64,000 nt of DNA from Candidatus Eubacterium faecigallinarum (GCA_019115455.1 DXDN01000005.1:124001-188000); one strand, 5' to 3'. Counted from the stretch's first letter, positions 17,827 to 30,500 are shown. The notes: generated by a model not told the origin, from the sequence alone. Translations and numbers: made by a program.

Positions 17827-18597
17827 CTATATGTCAAGAGAGTAGAGCCTCTTGGCATTTTCATATGTGATATCCAGAAGTTCCTGAGCGTCAATGTTTA
17901 GAACCTCTGCTATTCGTTGAGCTATATAAGGAATGAACGAAGAATTATTCGTTTTGCCTCGCATGGGAACTGGGGCAAGATACGGGCAGTCCGTTTCAAG
18001 GACCAGCCTCTCAATGGGTATCTCCCTGACTACTTCAAGGCTCTTTCTTGCGTTTGGAAATGTCACAACTCCGTTAAGACCGATATACATGCCCATCTTT
18101 ATAATTTCTTTTGCCATTTCCTTTGAACCGGAAAAGCAGTGCACAACACCTTTTGGCTTAGTTTCCTTAAGTATCTCAAGAGTGTCGCCATGAGCGTCCC
18201 TGTCATGGACGATGACAGGCATATCCAGTTCCTTTGCAAGTTCTATCTGCGCTTTGAAAAATTCTTTCTGCGTTTCTTTAGAAGACGCCATCCAGTGGTA
18301 GTCAAGTCCGATTTCACCTATTGCCACGCATTTGTCTTTTTTGGCAAATTTATTTATTGCCTGCAAATCCTCAAGAGTTGCCCCCTCAAGATTTTCAGGA
18401 TGATATCCTGACGCAAAATAAATAAAATCGTACTTTTGTGAAAGCTCAAAATTAAATTTAGTAGTGTCAGTATCACACCCACAGCTTACAACAAAGCTAA
18501 CGCCCTGACTTTGAAGCGAGTTTAGAATCGCCTCTCTGTCAGGGTCGAATTTTTTGTCGTCATAATGGGCGTGAGTATCAAAAATATTATGATACAT
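17827..18597 (-). CDS. TatD family hydrolase
   Basis: FDTHAHYDDKKF, AIGEIGLDYHW, VHDRDAH, VLETDCPYLAP. Confidence 0.95.
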   Translation of the reverse strand: MYHNIFDTHAHYDDKKFDPDREAILNSLQSQGVSFVVSCGCDTDTTKFNFELSQKYDFIYFASGYHPENLEGATLEDLQAINKFAKKDKCVAIGEIGLDYHWMASSKETQKEFFKAQIELAKELDMPVIVHDRDAHGDTLEILKETKPKGVVHCFSGSKEMAKEIIKMGMYIGLNGVVTFPNARKSLEVVREIPIERLVLETDCPYLAPVPMRGKTNNSSFIPYIAQRIAEVLNIDAQELLDITYENAKRLYSLDI

Positions 18598-18622
18598 ATT
18601 TCAGCCTTTCTGAACGTAGTTA

Positions 18623-20563
18623 TTATCTGATTTTTGTGCCTGCCGGCATACCGTCGACAAAAAGTACCTTAACGTCGTCTTCGCTGACGTCACCGGCAAG
18701 AAGCATTCCGTTGCTCATCTCACCGCAAAGCTTAGCAGGTTTGAGATTTGCCACGATAACAACCTTTTTGCCTGTCAGCTCTTCGGGTTTGTACCATGGA
18801 GCGATACCTGAAACAATTTGTCTTGGTTCAGCACTGCCGTCGTTTACCGTGATTTTCAAAAGCTTTTTAGCTCTCTTTATCGGTTCGCATGATGTGATCT
18901 CCGCAACTCTGAGCTCAACCTTGGAAAATTCATCAAAGGTGATCTGAGCAAGTCCCTCAATTTCAGTTATGCTTTTTTCCTTGGGAGCTGCCGCCTGCTT
19001 TGCAGCAATGTCCGCAAGAGTTTTCTCCGCGTCAATTCTTACAAACAGCGCCTTAGCTTCGCCGACTTTTGTGCCAGCCTTTGTTTTGCCAAACTCAGAC
19101 AGAGAGTCATAGCTCTTTTCGTCGCAGTTCATCTGAGCAAAGATTTTTTCTGATGTTTCAGGCATGAACGGGGAAAGGAGGACGGCAATATATCTGATGG
19201 CTTCCAGCAGGTTATAAAGAACCGTGCCGAGCCTTGCCTTTTTGCTTTCGTCCTTGGCGAGCGCCCAGGGCATGGTTTCGTCGATATACTTGTTGGAGCG
19301 CTTTGCAAGGTTTAAAACAGCCTCGATAGCATCGGCTACTCTGTAAGTCTCAAAGCATTTGTCAACCTTTGCCACGGTATCGTATGCAAATTTTTTCAGC
19401 TCTTCGTCGACTTCATCGCCCTCACACGGTTCGCAAACTACACCGTCAAAATATTTGTTCTGCATTGCGATGGTGCGGTTTACAAGATTTCCGAAAGTGT
19501 TGGCAAGGTCGGAGTTGTAGCGCTCAATAATTGTCTCGTAGGTTATTGAACCGTCGGAGGCATACGGCATCTCGCTTAAAAGATAATATCTTACAGCGTC
19601 TACGCCTAAAAGATTAACCAAATCATCCGCATAGATAACGTTGCCCTTGGATTTGCTCATCTTGTCCTCGCCGAACAGGAGCCACGGATGCCCGAATACC
19701 TGCTTGGGAAGGGGCTCGCCCAGCGCCATGAGCATAATCGGCCAGTATATGGTGTGAAAACGCACGATGTCCTTACCGATAATATGAACGTCTGCCGGCC
19801 AGTATTTTTTATACATATCTGACGATCCGTCAGGGTCGTAACCAAGCGCCGTAATATAGTTTGAAAGGGCGTCTAACCATACATAAACAACATGCTTGTC
19901 GTCGAAATCTACCGGCACTCCCCATTTGAACGATGTACGGCTTACGCAGAGATCCTGCAAACCGGGTTTGATGAAATTGTTGAGCATTTCTTTTTTCCTG
20001 GCTTCGGGATAAATGAAATTCTCATTGCTTTCGATAAATTCTTCAAGCTGTTTCTGATATTTTGAAAGTCTGAGGAAATACGCCTCTTCCTTTGCAGGCT
20101 TTACTTCTCTGCCGCAGTCGGGGCATTTACCGTCAACAAGCTGGCTTTCCGTCCAGAATGACTCGCACGGCGTGCAGTACATTCCCTCATATGTGCCTTT
20201 GTATATATCGCCCTGTTCATAGAGCTTTCTGAAAATTTTCTGAACTACCTTTTCATGGTAATCGTCAGTTGTTCTTATGAATTTGTCATAGCTTGTGTTG
20301 AGGAGATCGCAGATTTCCCTGATTTCTCCCGCAACCTTGTCAACGTACTCTTTTGGAGTAACGCCGGCTGCCTTTGCATATTCCTCAATTTTCTGACCGT
20401 GCTCGTCAGTGCCTGTGAGCATGAATACGTCATATCCCTGAAGCCTCTTATATCTTGCAATGGAGTCAGTCAGAACTATTTCATAGCTGTTGCCGATATG
20501 CGGCTTGCGTGAGGTATATGCTATAGCCGTGGTTATATAGAATTTTTTCTTTTCTTCTGCCAT
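18623..20563 (-). CDS. metG: Methionine--tRNA ligase
   Basis: PHIGNSYE, FMLTGTDEHGQKI, KMSKSKGNV, C-terminal tRNA-binding domain. Confidence 0.97.
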   Translation of the reverse strand: MAEEKKKFYITTAIAYTSRKPHIGNSYEIVLTDSIARYKRLQGYDVFMLTGTDEHGQKIEEYAKAAGVTPKEYVDKVAGEIREICDLLNTSYDKFIRTTDDYHEKVVQKIFRKLYEQGDIYKGTYEGMYCTPCESFWTESQLVDGKCPDCGREVKPAKEEAYFLRLSKYQKQLEEFIESNENFIYPEARKKEMLNNFIKPGLQDLCVSRTSFKWGVPVDFDDKHVVYVWLDALSNYITALGYDPDGSSDMYKKYWPADVHIIGKDIVRFHTIYWPIMLMALGEPLPKQVFGHPWLLFGEDKMSKSKGNVIYADDLVNLLGVDAVRYYLLSEMPYASDGSITYETIIERYNSDLANTFGNLVNRTIAMQNKYFDGVVCEPCEGDEVDEELKKFAYDTVAKVDKCFETYRVADAIEAVLNLAKRSNKYIDETMPWALAKDESKKARLGTVLYNLLEAIRYIAVLLSPFMPETSEKIFAQMNCDEKSYDSLSEFGKTKAGTKVGEAKALFVRIDAEKTLADIAAKQAAAPKEKSITEIEGLAQITFDEFSKVELRVAEITSCEPIKRAKKLLKITVNDGSAEPRQIVSGIAPWYKPEELTGKKVVIVANLKPAKLCGEMSNGMLLAGDVSEDDVKVLFVDGMPAGTKIR

Positions 20564-20584
20564 TTTTATTTCTCCTGTCAGTTG

Positions 20585-21310
20585 TCAGATTTTTGATGCG
20601 GCACCGGTATCGAGCATCAGTGTTACGTCTGTATGGAATTGGAGCACTGAAGCAGGGCACTGGGGCGTTACGTTGCCGTCGATAAGCTGCTTTATGGCGT
20701 CTGCTTTGTTTTCGCCGATTGCGATTATAAGTATTCTTTTTGCCTGCATTATGGAGCCTATGCCCATTGTAACGGCATGGGTGGGAACCTCGTCAACAGA
20801 ATCAAAGAAGCGGCTGTTGTCATTTATGGTGCTTTCTTTTAGCTTTACCACATGGCTCCATCTCTGGAAGCTGTCAGAAGGCTCGTTGAATGCGATGTGA
20901 CCGTTTGAGCCGATACCCAGAAGCTGGATGTCGATTCCGCCGGCTCTCTTAATCTTCTTTTCATATTCCTTGCATTCTTTTTCCAAATCTTCAGCATTTC
21001 CGTCAAGGAAATTGATATTTTCATTGCTGATGTTGATGTGATTGAAAAGATTGTTATACATGAATGTGTGATAAGAGTTTTTGTCGTTAACATCAAGATT
21101 GCAGTACTCATCAAGGTTAAAGGTGGTTACCCTGCTGAAATCCACTGCTCCTTTTTTGTAAAGCTCTATCATGTGACCGTATGGTTTCAGCGGTGTTGAG
21201 CCTGTTGCGAGACCCAGCACTGAGTCAGGCTTTGCAAGGACCTGACCGCACATGTAATTTCCTGCGGCGATGCCGATTTTTTCATCATTGTCATAAACAA
21301 GTACGTTCAT
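20585..21310 (-). CDS. nagB: Glucosamine-6-phosphate deaminase
   Basis: LGLATGSTPLKPY, NLDEY, LLGIGSNGHIAFNEP. Confidence 0.95.
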   Translation of the reverse strand: MNVLVYDNDEKIGIAAGNYMCGQVLAKPDSVLGLATGSTPLKPYGHMIELYKKGAVDFSRVTTFNLDEYCNLDVNDKNSYHTFMYNNLFNHINISNENINFLDGNAEDLEKECKEYEKKIKRAGGIDIQLLGIGSNGHIAFNEPSDSFQRWSHVVKLKESTINDNSRFFDSVDEVPTHAVTMGIGSIMQAKRILIIAIGENKADAIKQLIDGNVTPQCPASVLQFHTDVTLMLDTGAASKI

Positions 21311-21363
21311 TTTATGTATATCCTCCATTTGGAACATTTATAAATATTTGTAAATATTATAAA

Positions 21364-21843
21364 CTAATTATTTTCACTGTCAACAAATTTATTACCTAAT
21401 TTTTTCTTTTTTTCACAGATTTTAACCGTTACCCAAATAACAGCAAAGAAAATAAGAGTTCCTACAGCGGCTCCGCAGGTATCTATCACCCAGTCGGAAA
21501 ACTGGCATGAGCGCCCGGGAACAAATAACTGATGGAATTCGTCCGTTGCCGCATAAAGCGACGTAAGTGCAATTGAAACGAGCGGCATTTTCCGCTTGCA
21601 GGTTTGAAAAAACGCTATGTTAAATAGAAAAGACAGCCCGGCAAATTCCGAAAAATGCGCCGCTTTCCTCACAATAAACTGGGTAAACATATTGTCGCCG
21701 AATACGTCAATAAGCATTTGAAGTACCCGTCCGCTTTGAGCCGCGGATTCGTCAGCAGTTCTGGAGGAGAGCCAAAATATTATTATCATGCACGCGGCAA
21801 CCGCCGCCCAGCTCAGCGCTGATTTAATCTTCTCTTGTGGCAT
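21364..21843 (-). CDS. VanZ-like family protein
   Basis: IRKAAHFSEFAGLSFLFN, ATDEFHQLFVPGRSCQFSDWVIDTCGAAVG. Confidence 0.88.
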   Translation of the reverse strand: MPQEKIKSALSWAAVAACMIIIFWLSSRTADESAAQSGRVLQMLIDVFGDNMFTQFIVRKAAHFSEFAGLSFLFNIAFFQTCKRKMPLVSIALTSLYAATDEFHQLFVPGRSCQFSDWVIDTCGAAVGTLIFFAVIWVTVKICEKKKKLGNKFVDSENN

Positions 21844-23491
21844 TTACAAAATTGACCCTTCCGCTTCCGGCATGAAACTGAACTCCGCTGACGCCTTCGG
21901 CTTGTACATAATATGATGATTCAAACATTACCGGCAATATGGAGTAGTCGCTCATAATGCTCTCTTCGCACTCCCTGCATGCTTGGGCAAGTTCGTCTGC
22001 GGTAGCTGACTGCGCCTTGTGCAGTGCCTCTTCCACATTGCTGACCTCGCCTATATAATTGCCGTCAATAATACCGCTTAAAAATGATACGGCATTTTGA
22101 TTTACCGTTTCAAATTTGTACAGCGCCAGATCGTAGTCGCCCTTGTTGAATGCCGAGTTGAAATCTTCCTGGCTGAGCACGCTCAGCTTGAGAGAAAATG
22201 AAATTCGGTTGTCGTCACCGTAGTTTGTTATCTTTCCTATACTGCCCTGTATTCCCTGAACCAGCTGTTTTGCCGTTTCTTCCATTTCAGGTGTAACGAT
22301 AACTGTCAGGTCGGCAGAGGTGAATTTGGTTTTAACAAGTCCCTGTTTCCACAATTCGATTGCCTTGTCAGCATCTGAGGAAACCACCGTGCTGCCCACA
22401 GCTTCGGTTGCGCTCTGATTGCCTATCTTGCAGCTGGGTGGAGCAAAGGACGTTGCCTCGCTCAAATATTCATACTCTGTAGTGTCCAAGTCTGAAATAC
22501 TCAGGCATACCGCCTGACGTAAATCTTTTTCGCTGAATATCTCTCTGTTTTTGTTGAGCACCATTGCCCACATGGCGTTTTCGTACGGCTGTGCAGTAAT
22601 CTTGTCGCTGTTAATGGTTTCGTATTCCGCACCTGAAATGTATGCGCAGTCATAATATCCCTTTTCAAGATTTTCGGCTATTTCGGAGTTTTCATCCGTT
22701 ATGTTCAGTGTAAGGTCCGTTATTGTTGCAGGATAATCACCAACGTATTTCTCATTTTTTTCAAGAATATATGATGATTCAAGAATTGAACTGACGTAAA
22801 ACTGCCCGTTAAACAGCGTGTAGTCAAGCCCAAGACCGTACCTGCCTTTTGTGGCATAAAAATATTCTTCGTTGCAGGGCATAGCCACCGCAGTTGAAAG
22901 CGTGCTCATAAAGCTTTCATCAGGGGACGCGAGTTTAATTACAAGTGTGTAATCGTCCGTTGCGCTTACTCCCAGCTCGTCAGCAGATTTTTTGCCTGAG
23001 TGTATATCGTTGGCGTTTACTATGTTTGAGACCGAGGAGAACAGGGGACTGTCCGTGGTCTTGTCAACGGCACGCTGAAGGGCAAAAACAAAGTCGTTTG
23101 CAGTAATATCAGGGTTGAAATCATTGCCCATGAGTTCATGCACTTTCAGCGGATTTTCGTCATCGGGTTCGGGTATGTTCCATTTTGCACCCTGTCTGAG
23201 ATTAAATGTGTAGGTGAGTCCGTCCTCGCTCACATTCCAGCTTGTTGCGACTCCTGCCTGAACGGTGCCGTCGTCAAGCACTCTGACAAGTCCTTCAAAG
23301 CAGTTTTCTATAACAAGAAATTCATCTGCAGTAGAGGCTATTTGCGGGTCAAAGCTGACGATATCTCCGCCAAAGGGATATATGAAATCAACGATTTCGT
23401 CCCCCTTTGAGCATCCGCCGAAAGAGGCAACTGATATTATTATGCAAAGCGCTAAGGCTATTATTTTTCTGATTTTTTTCATATTATTCAC
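21824..23491 (-). CDS. ABC transporter peptide-binding lipoprotein (SBP family 5)
   Basis: Lipobox FGGCSKG; DPQIASTADEF, LRQGAKWN; OppA-like. Confidence 0.88.
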   Translation of the reverse strand: MNNMKKIRKIIALALCIIISVASFGGCSKGDEIVDFIYPFGGDIVSFDPQIASTADEFLVIENCFEGLVRVLDDGTVQAGVATSWNVSEDGLTYTFNLRQGAKWNIPEPDDENPLKVHELMGNDFNPDITANDFVFALQRAVDKTTDSPLFSSVSNIVNANDIHSGKKSADELGVSATDDYTLVIKLASPDESFMSTLSTAVAMPCNEEYFYATKGRYGLGLDYTLFNGQFYVSSILESSYILEKNEKYVGDYPATITDLTLNITDENSEIAENLEKGYYDCAYISGAEYETINSDKITAQPYENAMWAMVLNKNREIFSEKDLRQAVCLSISDLDTTEYEYLSEATSFAPPSCKIGNQSATEAVGSTVVSSDADKAIELWKQGLVKTKFTSADLTVIVTPEMEETAKQLVQGIQGSIGKITNYGDDNRISFSLKLSVLSQEDFNSAFNKGDYDLALYKFETVNQNAVSFLSGIIDGNYIGEVSNVEEALHKAQSATADELAQACRECEESIMSDYSILPVMFESSYYVQAEGVSGVQFHAGSGRVNFVNATRED

Positions 23492-23622
23492 CTATGCGCT
23501 ATTATATCAAACTTTGATATTCAAATCAACGGAAGATGAGGGAATTTTAAGGAAATTTACAAACACACGGAAACGTGTATCAAAAAGTTTTTGATTATTT
23601 GCAAAATTATCTTAAAAAATTC

Positions 23623-23651
23623 TTGACAATATTATTTCAATGTTTTATATT
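23623..23651 (+). promoter_or_regulatory. rpoB promoter (TTGACA-17-TATATT)
   Basis: TTGACA 23623-23628; TATATT 23646-23651. Confidence 0.8.
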
Positions 23652-23653
23652 AT

Positions 23654-23743
23654 ATGGCACTTAAATGGAATTATATGCTCAGGCGGGAGGTTTGCGAACG
23701 CAGAAAATGCGTTTTTGAACCCTGCCTAAAAGGGAAGTGCCAT
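23654..23743 (+). ncRNA. Structured 5' leader of rpoB
   Basis: Closing helix ATGGCACTT/AAGTGCCAT (23654-23662/23735-23743), inner AGGCGGG/CCCtGCCT (23681-23687/23720-23727), apical AACGCA(gaaaa)TGCGTT (23697-23713). Confidence 0.65.
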
Positions 23744-23774
23744 TTACATAATTTTCGGATTGGAGTGACATTTT

Positions 23775-26700
23775 ATGGTAAATGTGAAGGATGTACAGCT
23801 TGGTACAACCACGCGTAAGAACTTTGCGAAAATCAATGAAGTTATGCAGATGCCAAACTTGATTGAAGTTCAGAAAAGCTCATACAAATGGTTTCTTGAC
23901 GAAGGACTCAGGGAGGTTTTCAGGGATATCGGTTCAATCACCGATTATACCGGCAATCTCGTTTTGGATTTCATTGATTATTCAATGGACGATGAGCCTA
24001 AATACACTATCGCTCAGTGCAAGGCTCGTGACACCACATATGCAAGACCGCTGAAGGTCAGAGCAAGACTTATCAACAAGGAAACAGGAGAGGTTAAGGA
24101 AAACACCGTATTTATGGGTGATTTCCCGTGGATGACCGATGCAGGCACATTTGTTATAAACGGCGCTGAAAGATGCATCGTATCCCAGCTTGTTCGTTCT
24201 CCCGGCGTTTATTATCATATGGACCATGACAAGACCGGTAAGGAACTGTTTACCAACACAGTTATTCCGAACCGCGGCGCATGGCTTGAATATGAGACAG
24301 ATGCGAATGATATTTTCTATGTCCGTATAGACAAGAACAGAAAAATCTACATTACCACTTTCCTTAGAGCATTAGGACTCGGCACAGATAATGAAATCAT
24401 AGATTTCTTCGGCAATGACGAAAGAATTCTTGCCACCATCGAAAAGGATACAACAAAGAACAAGGAAGAGGCTCTTCTTGAAGTTTACAAGAAGCTTCGT
24501 CCCGGCGAGCCGCCTACGCTTGAAACAGCTCAGGCTCACCTTGACGGCCTGTTCTTTGACGCTCACAGATATGATCTTTCAAGAGTGGGCAGATATAAAT
24601 ACAACAAAAAGCTCGGCATGAGCGACAGACTCACAGGATGTACAATTACTCAGCCTATTATCTCCCCTCAGGGCGAGCTGCTTGCTGACGCAGGTGAGAA
24701 GATTTCCGCTGAAAAGGCAATGCAGATTGAAAATGCCGGCGTTATGTTTGCTTATGTTGACGTTGACGGCAGAGAAATCAAGATAGCTTCCAACGGTATG
24801 GTTGATATCAACGAGTATGTTGATTTTGACTGCAAGGAGCTTGGAATAAGAGAAAAGGTATCCTATCGCGTTCTCGCAGAAATTCTTGAAAAATGCGGCG
24901 ACGATGAGGCAGCGCTTAAAGAAGAAATTGAGCGCAGGGCAGACGACCTTGTTCCAAAGCATATAATTGTCGACGATATTTTCGCCACAGTATCATATCT
25001 TATTAACCTTGCATTCGGCGTTGGCAGCGTTGACGATATCGACCACCTCGGAAACAGAAGAATTCGTGCTGTGGGCGAACTTCTCCAGAATCAGGTAAGA
25101 ATCGGCTTTACGAGAATGGAAAGAGTTATCCGTGAGAGAATGACTCTCCAGGCTCAGGACGATGAGGAGTCAATCACTCCCCAGGCGCTTATCAATATCA
25201 GACCTGTTGTTGCGGCGATTAAGGAATTTTTCGGTTCATCACCGCTTTCACAGTTTATGGACCAGAACAACCCGCTGGCTGAGCTTACTCACAAGAGAAG
25301 ACTCTCAGCACTTGGCCCGGGCGGTCTTTCAAGAGACCGTGCAGGATTCGAGGTTCGTGACGTACATTATACCCATTACGGCAGAATGTGTCCTATCGAA
25401 ACTCCTGAAGGTCCTAACATCGGACTTATCTCATATCTTGCTTGCTACAGCCGACTTAATGAATACGGCTTCATCGAGGCTCCTTACCGTAAGGTAGATA
25501 AGGAGACAGGTATAGTAACCGACGAGGTTGTTTATATGACAGCCGACGTTGAGGATAATTACGTAGTAGCTCAGGCTAACGAACCTCTTGATGAAAACGG
25601 CAGATTTGCTAACCAGAGAGTTACATGCCGCTGCCGTGACGAGTTCCTCACTCTTCCTCCGGAAAGAGTTGACTATATGGACGTATCGCCTAAGATGGTT
25701 GTATCTGTTGCTACAGCAATGATTCCTTTCCTTGAAAACGACGACGCTAACCGTGCTCTTATGGGTGCGAACATGCAGCGTCAGGCAGTGCCGCTTCTTA
25801 AAACAGTAGCTCCTGTAGTCGGCACCGGTATGGAATATAAAGCAGCTTATGACTCAGGCGTTGTAGTAATTGCAAAGCGCGGCGGTACAGTCAGCGCAGT
25901 AGATGCAGACACAATCGAAATAACAACCAAGGACAACGAGGTTGACAAGTACGAGCTTGTTAAATTCTCCGGCTCCAACCAGGGCACCTGCATTAACCAG
26001 AGACCAATTGTTTCCCTCCACCAGAAAGTAGAGGACGGTCAGGTAATTGCCGACGGTCCTGCTACCTGCAACGGCGAGATTTCTCTTGGTAAAAACGCTC
26101 TCATCGGATTCATGACATGGGAGGGTTATAACTACGAGGACGCTGTTCTTATAAATGAAAAAATAGTACGTGATGATGTTTATACCTCAATCCATATCGA
26201 GGAGCATGAGGTAGAAGCACGTGATACAAAGCTCGGACCTGAGGAAATAACAAGGGATATTCCGAACGTGGGCGATGACGCTCTCAGGGATCTTGATGCC
26301 GACGGTATTATCCGTGTGGGCGCTGAGGTTCATTCAGGCGATATCCTTGTAGGTAAGGTAACACCTAAGGGCGAGACAGAGCTCACCGCTGAGGAAAGAC
26401 TCCTCAGAGCGATATTCGGCGAAAAGGCAAGAGAAGTCAGGGACACATCAATGCGTGTTCCTCACGGCGAATACGGTATCGTTGTGGACGTAAAGGTATT
26501 TACAAGAGCCAACAGCGACGAGCTTTCTCCGGGTGTAAATAAAGTAGTAAGAGTTTACATTGCTCAGAAGCGTAAGATTCAGGTGGGCGACAAGATGGCA
26601 GGTCGTCACGGTAACAAGGGCGTTGTATCAAGAATTCTTCCTCAGGAAGATATGCCTTTCCTTCCGGACGGCAGACCGCTTGATATCGTTCTTAATCCCC

Positions 26701-27521
26701 TTGGCGTTCCGTCACGTATGAACATCGGTCAGGTGCTTGAGGTTCATCTTGGTTATGCGGCTATGGCACTGGGCTGGAAGATGATGACTCCCGTATTCGA
26801 CGGCGCTCACGAGCAGGATATCCGTGACTGTCTTGAACTTGCGGATATCGGTTACTATATTGATGAAAACGGCAATAAGGTATTCGACGGCAAGACAGAG
26901 CTTATCGACGGACGTACAGGTGAGAAGTTTGATAACAGAATCACCGTAGGATATATGTATTTCCTTAAGCTCCACCACCTTGTTGACGATAAGATTCACG
27001 CTCGTTCAACAGGCCCGTACAGCCTTGTTACCCAGCAGCCTCTGGGCGGTAAGGCACAGTTCGGCGGACAGCGTTTCGGTGAGATGGAGGTTTGGGCTCT
27101 TGAGGCTTACGGCGCAGCTTACACTCTTCAGGAGATTATCACTATCAAGTCCGATGACGTTGTAGGCCGTGTAAAGACTTACGAGGCAATCGTTAAGGGC
27201 GAGAACATCCCGACAGCCGGAACTCCTGAGTCATTCAAGGTTCTCTTTAAAGAGCTTCAGGCACTTGGTCTTGATACCAAGGTGCTTGACCGAGAGGGCA
27301 ACGAGGTTGAACTCAAGCAGGATCTTGACGACGGCACAGGTATCCAGCCGATAGATGCACAGGCATTTACGACTGTTAATGATTTTGAGGGACAGGAAGG
27401 CTTCGGCGTGGAAAATGCCGAGGGCGAAAACAGTGACGAAGAAGCAGACGGTCAATCAGATGATTTTTCGGATTTGTTTACGGATTCGTTCGGCGATGAC
27501 GATTATGACGACGAAGAATAA
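23775..27521 (+). CDS. rpoB: DNA-directed RNA polymerase subunit beta
   Basis: 1248 aa; canonical RpoB motifs ([39 protein letters not shown]). Confidence 0.99.
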   Translation: MVNVKDVQLGTTTRKNFAKINEVMQMPNLIEVQKSSYKWFLDEGLREVFRDIGSITDYTGNLVLDFIDYSMDDEPKYTIAQCKARDTTYARPLKVRARLINKETGEVKENTVFMGDFPWMTDAGTFVINGAERCIVSQLVRSPGVYYHMDHDKTGKELFTNTVIPNRGAWLEYETDANDIFYVRIDKNRKIYITTFLRALGLGTDNEIIDFFGNDERILATIEKDTTKNKEEALLEVYKKLRPGEPPTLETAQAHLDGLFFDAHRYDLSRVGRYKYNKKLGMSDRLTGCTITQPIISPQGELLADAGEKISAEKAMQIENAGVMFAYVDVDGREIKIASNGMVDINEYVDFDCKELGIREKVSYRVLAEILEKCGDDEAALKEEIERRADDLVPKHIIVDDIFATVSYLINLAFGVGSVDDIDHLGNRRIRAVGELLQNQVRIGFTRMERVIRERMTLQAQDDEESITPQALINIRPVVAAIKEFFGSSPLSQFMDQNNPLAELTHKRRLSALGPGGLSRDRAGFEVRDVHYTHYGRMCPIETPEGPNIGLISYLACYSRLNEYGFIEAPYRKVDKETGIVTDEVVYMTADVEDNYVVAQANEPLDENGRFANQRVTCRCRDEFLTLPPERVDYMDVSPKMVVSVATAMIPFLENDDANRALMGANMQRQAVPLLKTVAPVVGTGMEYKAAYDSGVVVIAKRGGTVSAVDADTIEITTKDNEVDKYELVKFSGSNQGTCINQRPIVSLHQKVEDGQVIADGPATCNGEISLGKNALIGFMTWEGYNYEDAVLINEKIVRDDVYTSIHIEEHEVEARDTKLGPEEITRDIPNVGDDALRDLDADGIIRVGAEVHSGDILVGKVTPKGETELTAEERLLRAIFGEKAREVRDTSMRVPHGEYGIVVDVKVFTRANSDELSPGVNKVVRVYIAQKRKIQVGDKMAGRHGNKGVVSRILPQEDMPFLPDGRPLDIVLNPLGVPSRMNIGQVLEVHLGYAAMALGWKMMTPVFDGAHEQDIRDCLELADIGYYIDENGNKVFDGKTELIDGRTGEKFDNRITVGYMYFLKLHHLVDDKIHARSTGPYSLVTQQPLGGKAQFGGQRFGEMEVWALEAYGAAYTLQEIITIKSDDVVGRVKTYEAIVKGENIPTAGTPESFKVLFKELQALGLDTKVLDREGNEVELKQDLDDGTGIQPIDAQAFTTVNDFEGQEGFGVENAEGENSDEEADGQSDDFSDLFTDSFGDDDYDDEE

Positions 27522-27562
27522 AATCTGATTTGACAACGCCAGTTTTAAAAGGAGTGCTTACT

Positions 27563-30500
27563 ATGGATAATTATGAAAATGAATTCAGTTCTATAAAAAT
27601 CGGCCTTGCTTCTCCGGAACAGATCCGTGAGTGGTCCTACGGCGAAGTAACAAAGCCAGAAACAATAAACTACAGAACTCTCAAGCCGGAGCGTGACGGT
27701 CTTTTCTGTGAAAGAATTTTCGGACCTATGAAGGACTGGGAATGTCACTGCGGCAAATATAAGAGAGTACGCTATAAAGGTAAGGTCTGCGAAAAGTGCG
27801 GAGTTGAAATAACACGCTCAAAGGTTCGCCGTGAGCGTATGGGTCATATTGAGCTTGCTGCTCCTGTATCCCATATCTGGTATTTTAAAGGCATACCAAG
27901 CCGTCTTGGCCTTGTGCTTGACATAAGCCCAAGGTATCTTGAAAAGGTACTTTATTTCGCACTTTATATCGTTACCGATCCCGGCGATACCCCGCTTGAA
28001 AAGATGCAGATCCTCAACGAAAAAGAATATGCAGAAATGCGTGAGAGATATGAGGACGATTTCAAGGCAGGTATGGGCGCCGAGGCAATTAAGGAGCTGC
28101 TTCAGGGCATTGACGTGGCTCAGCTTCGTGACGAGCTTACAGCAGAGCTTGAAACAGCCACCGGTCAGAAGAGAGTCAGACTTCTCAAGAGGCTTGATGT
28201 TGTAGACGCTTTCTATCACAGCGGCAATAAGCTGGAGTGGATGATACTTGACGTTATTCCGGTAATTCCTCCGGATATCCGCCCAATGGTTCAGCTTGAC
28301 GGCGGAAGATTTGCAACATCTGACCTTAATGACCTTTACAGACGTGTTATCAACCGTAACAATCGTCTTAAGAGACTTATTGAGCTCGGAGCTCCTGAAA
28401 TCATTGTAAGAAACGAAAAGAGAATGCTTCAGGAATCCGTTGACGCTCTTATTGATAACGGACGCCGCGGCAGACCTGTAACCGGTCCTAACAACAGACC
28501 GCTTAAATCTCTTTCCGATATGCTTAAGGGTAAGCAGGGACGTTTCCGTCAGAACCTTCTCGGTAAGCGTGTTGACTATTCCGGACGTTCCGTTATCGTT
28601 GTAGGCCCTGAGCTTAAGATGCATCAGTGCGGTCTTCCTAAGGAAATGGCAATTGAGCTTTTCAAGCCGTTTGTTATGAAAAGACTTGTTGAGACCGGCG
28701 TTGCGTCAAACATCAAATCTGCCAGAAAGATGGTAGAAAGAGCAAATAATCCGGCAGTTTGGGACAGCCTTGAAGTTGTTATCAAGGATCACCCGGTTAT
28801 GCTTAACCGTGCTCCCACACTTCACAGACTTGGTATCCAGGCATTTGAGCCGGTGCTTGTAGAGGGCAGGGCTATCAAGCTTCATCCTTTGGCATGTACA
28901 GCGTTTAACGCCGACTTCGACGGCGACCAGATGGCTGTTCACGTACCTCTTTCAGCTGAGGCTCAAGCTGAGGCAAGAATGCTTATGCTTGCCGCCAACA
29001 ACCTGCTCAAGCCTTCAGACGGTAAGCCTGTTGCCGTTCCTACTCAGGATATGGTTATCGGTTCTTATTACCTTACAATGATTAAGGAAGGCGAGCCCGG
29101 TTGTCCTCATACTGAGGTTATCAACGGCGAGGAGATTACCAAGTATAATATTTACCGTGACACAGACGAGGCTATGATGGCTTATCAGGAGGGCTCACTT
29201 GGTCTTCATTCTGAATGTCTCATCCGCTTCACTAAGGAAATTGACGGCGTTGAGAAATCAAAGCTTGTTAAGACAACTATCGGACGCGTTATCTTCAACA
29301 GACCGGTTCCTCAGGACCTTGGCTTTGTTGACAGAACAAATCCTGATAATGCTTTTGACCTTGAGGTTTCCTTTGTTGTTAAGAAGAAGCAGCTCGGTCA
29401 GATTGCCGAGAAGTGCATAAGCGTTCACGGTGTTTCAATTGCTTCCAAGGTGCTTGACGAACTCAAGGCACAGGGCTATAAATATTCAACAATTTCAGGT
29501 ACAACCGTTGCCGTATGCGACGCTCTTATCCCTGAGAAGAAGAAAGAATATCTTGCTGAAGCAGAAAAGAAAGTTGACGAGATCACATACAATTATAACT
29601 ATGGTCTTATTACTAACGAGGAGCGTTCCTCTGCGGTAATTAAAGCATGGGAGGATTGTACAAACAAGGTATCTAACGAGCTGACCGGCAACTTTGACGG
29701 TGCTCATAACCCGATTCACATGATGGTTGACTCTGGCGCCCGTGGTAGTACATCTCAGCTTCGTCAGCTTGCAGGTATGAGAGGACTTATCGCCAACACA
29801 GCAGGTAAGACTATCGAAGTACCTATCAGAGCTAACTACCGTGAAGGTCTTAATATTCTTGAATACTTCATCTCATCACGTGGTGCACGTAAGGGTCTTG
29901 CCGATACAGCGCTTCGTACTGCTGACTCGGGTTACCTTACAAGACGTCTTGTTGACGTATCTCAGGATGTTATCATCCGTGACGACGACTGCGGCTGCCA
30001 CGACGGTATCGAGGTTTCTAAAATCATGGACGGAAACCGTGTTCTCGAGCCGCTGGAGGAGAGACTTACAGGCAGATACTGTGCAGAGCCTGTTGTTGAT
30101 CCTAAGACAGGCGAGGTTATCATGGATACAGACAGAATGATAACTGCCGATGACGCTAAGCGTATAGTTGACGCAGGCATTGAGTCAGTTAAGATACGTT
30201 CACTTATCACATGTAAGTCACGCCACGGCGTATGCCGCAAGTGCTACGGCGCAAACCTTGCTTTCAACGAGCCTGTACAGGTGGGTGAGGCAGTTGGTAT
30301 TATCGCCGCTCAGTCAATCGGTGAGCCCGGTACTCAGCTTACTATGAGAACGTTCCATACCGGCGGTGTTGCCGGCGGCGCCGATATCACTCAGGGTCTT
30401 CCCAGAGTTGAGGAGCTGTTTGAGGCAAGAAAGCCTAAGCAGCTTGCAATCCTCTCTGAAATCGAGGGCGATGTCAGATTTGAGGAAATCAAGAAGAGCC

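Noticed and set aside
18623-20600. T-box riboswitch for metG or trpS
   Set aside because: metG start abuts nagB with about 20 bp between them and trpS follows an aminotransferase gene by 27 bp; no space or T-box motif.
27818-28624. 268-aa minus-strand ORF inside rpoC
   Set aside because: Fully antisense to a highly conserved rpoC region; sequence has no recognisable domain and reflects codon bias of the sense strand.
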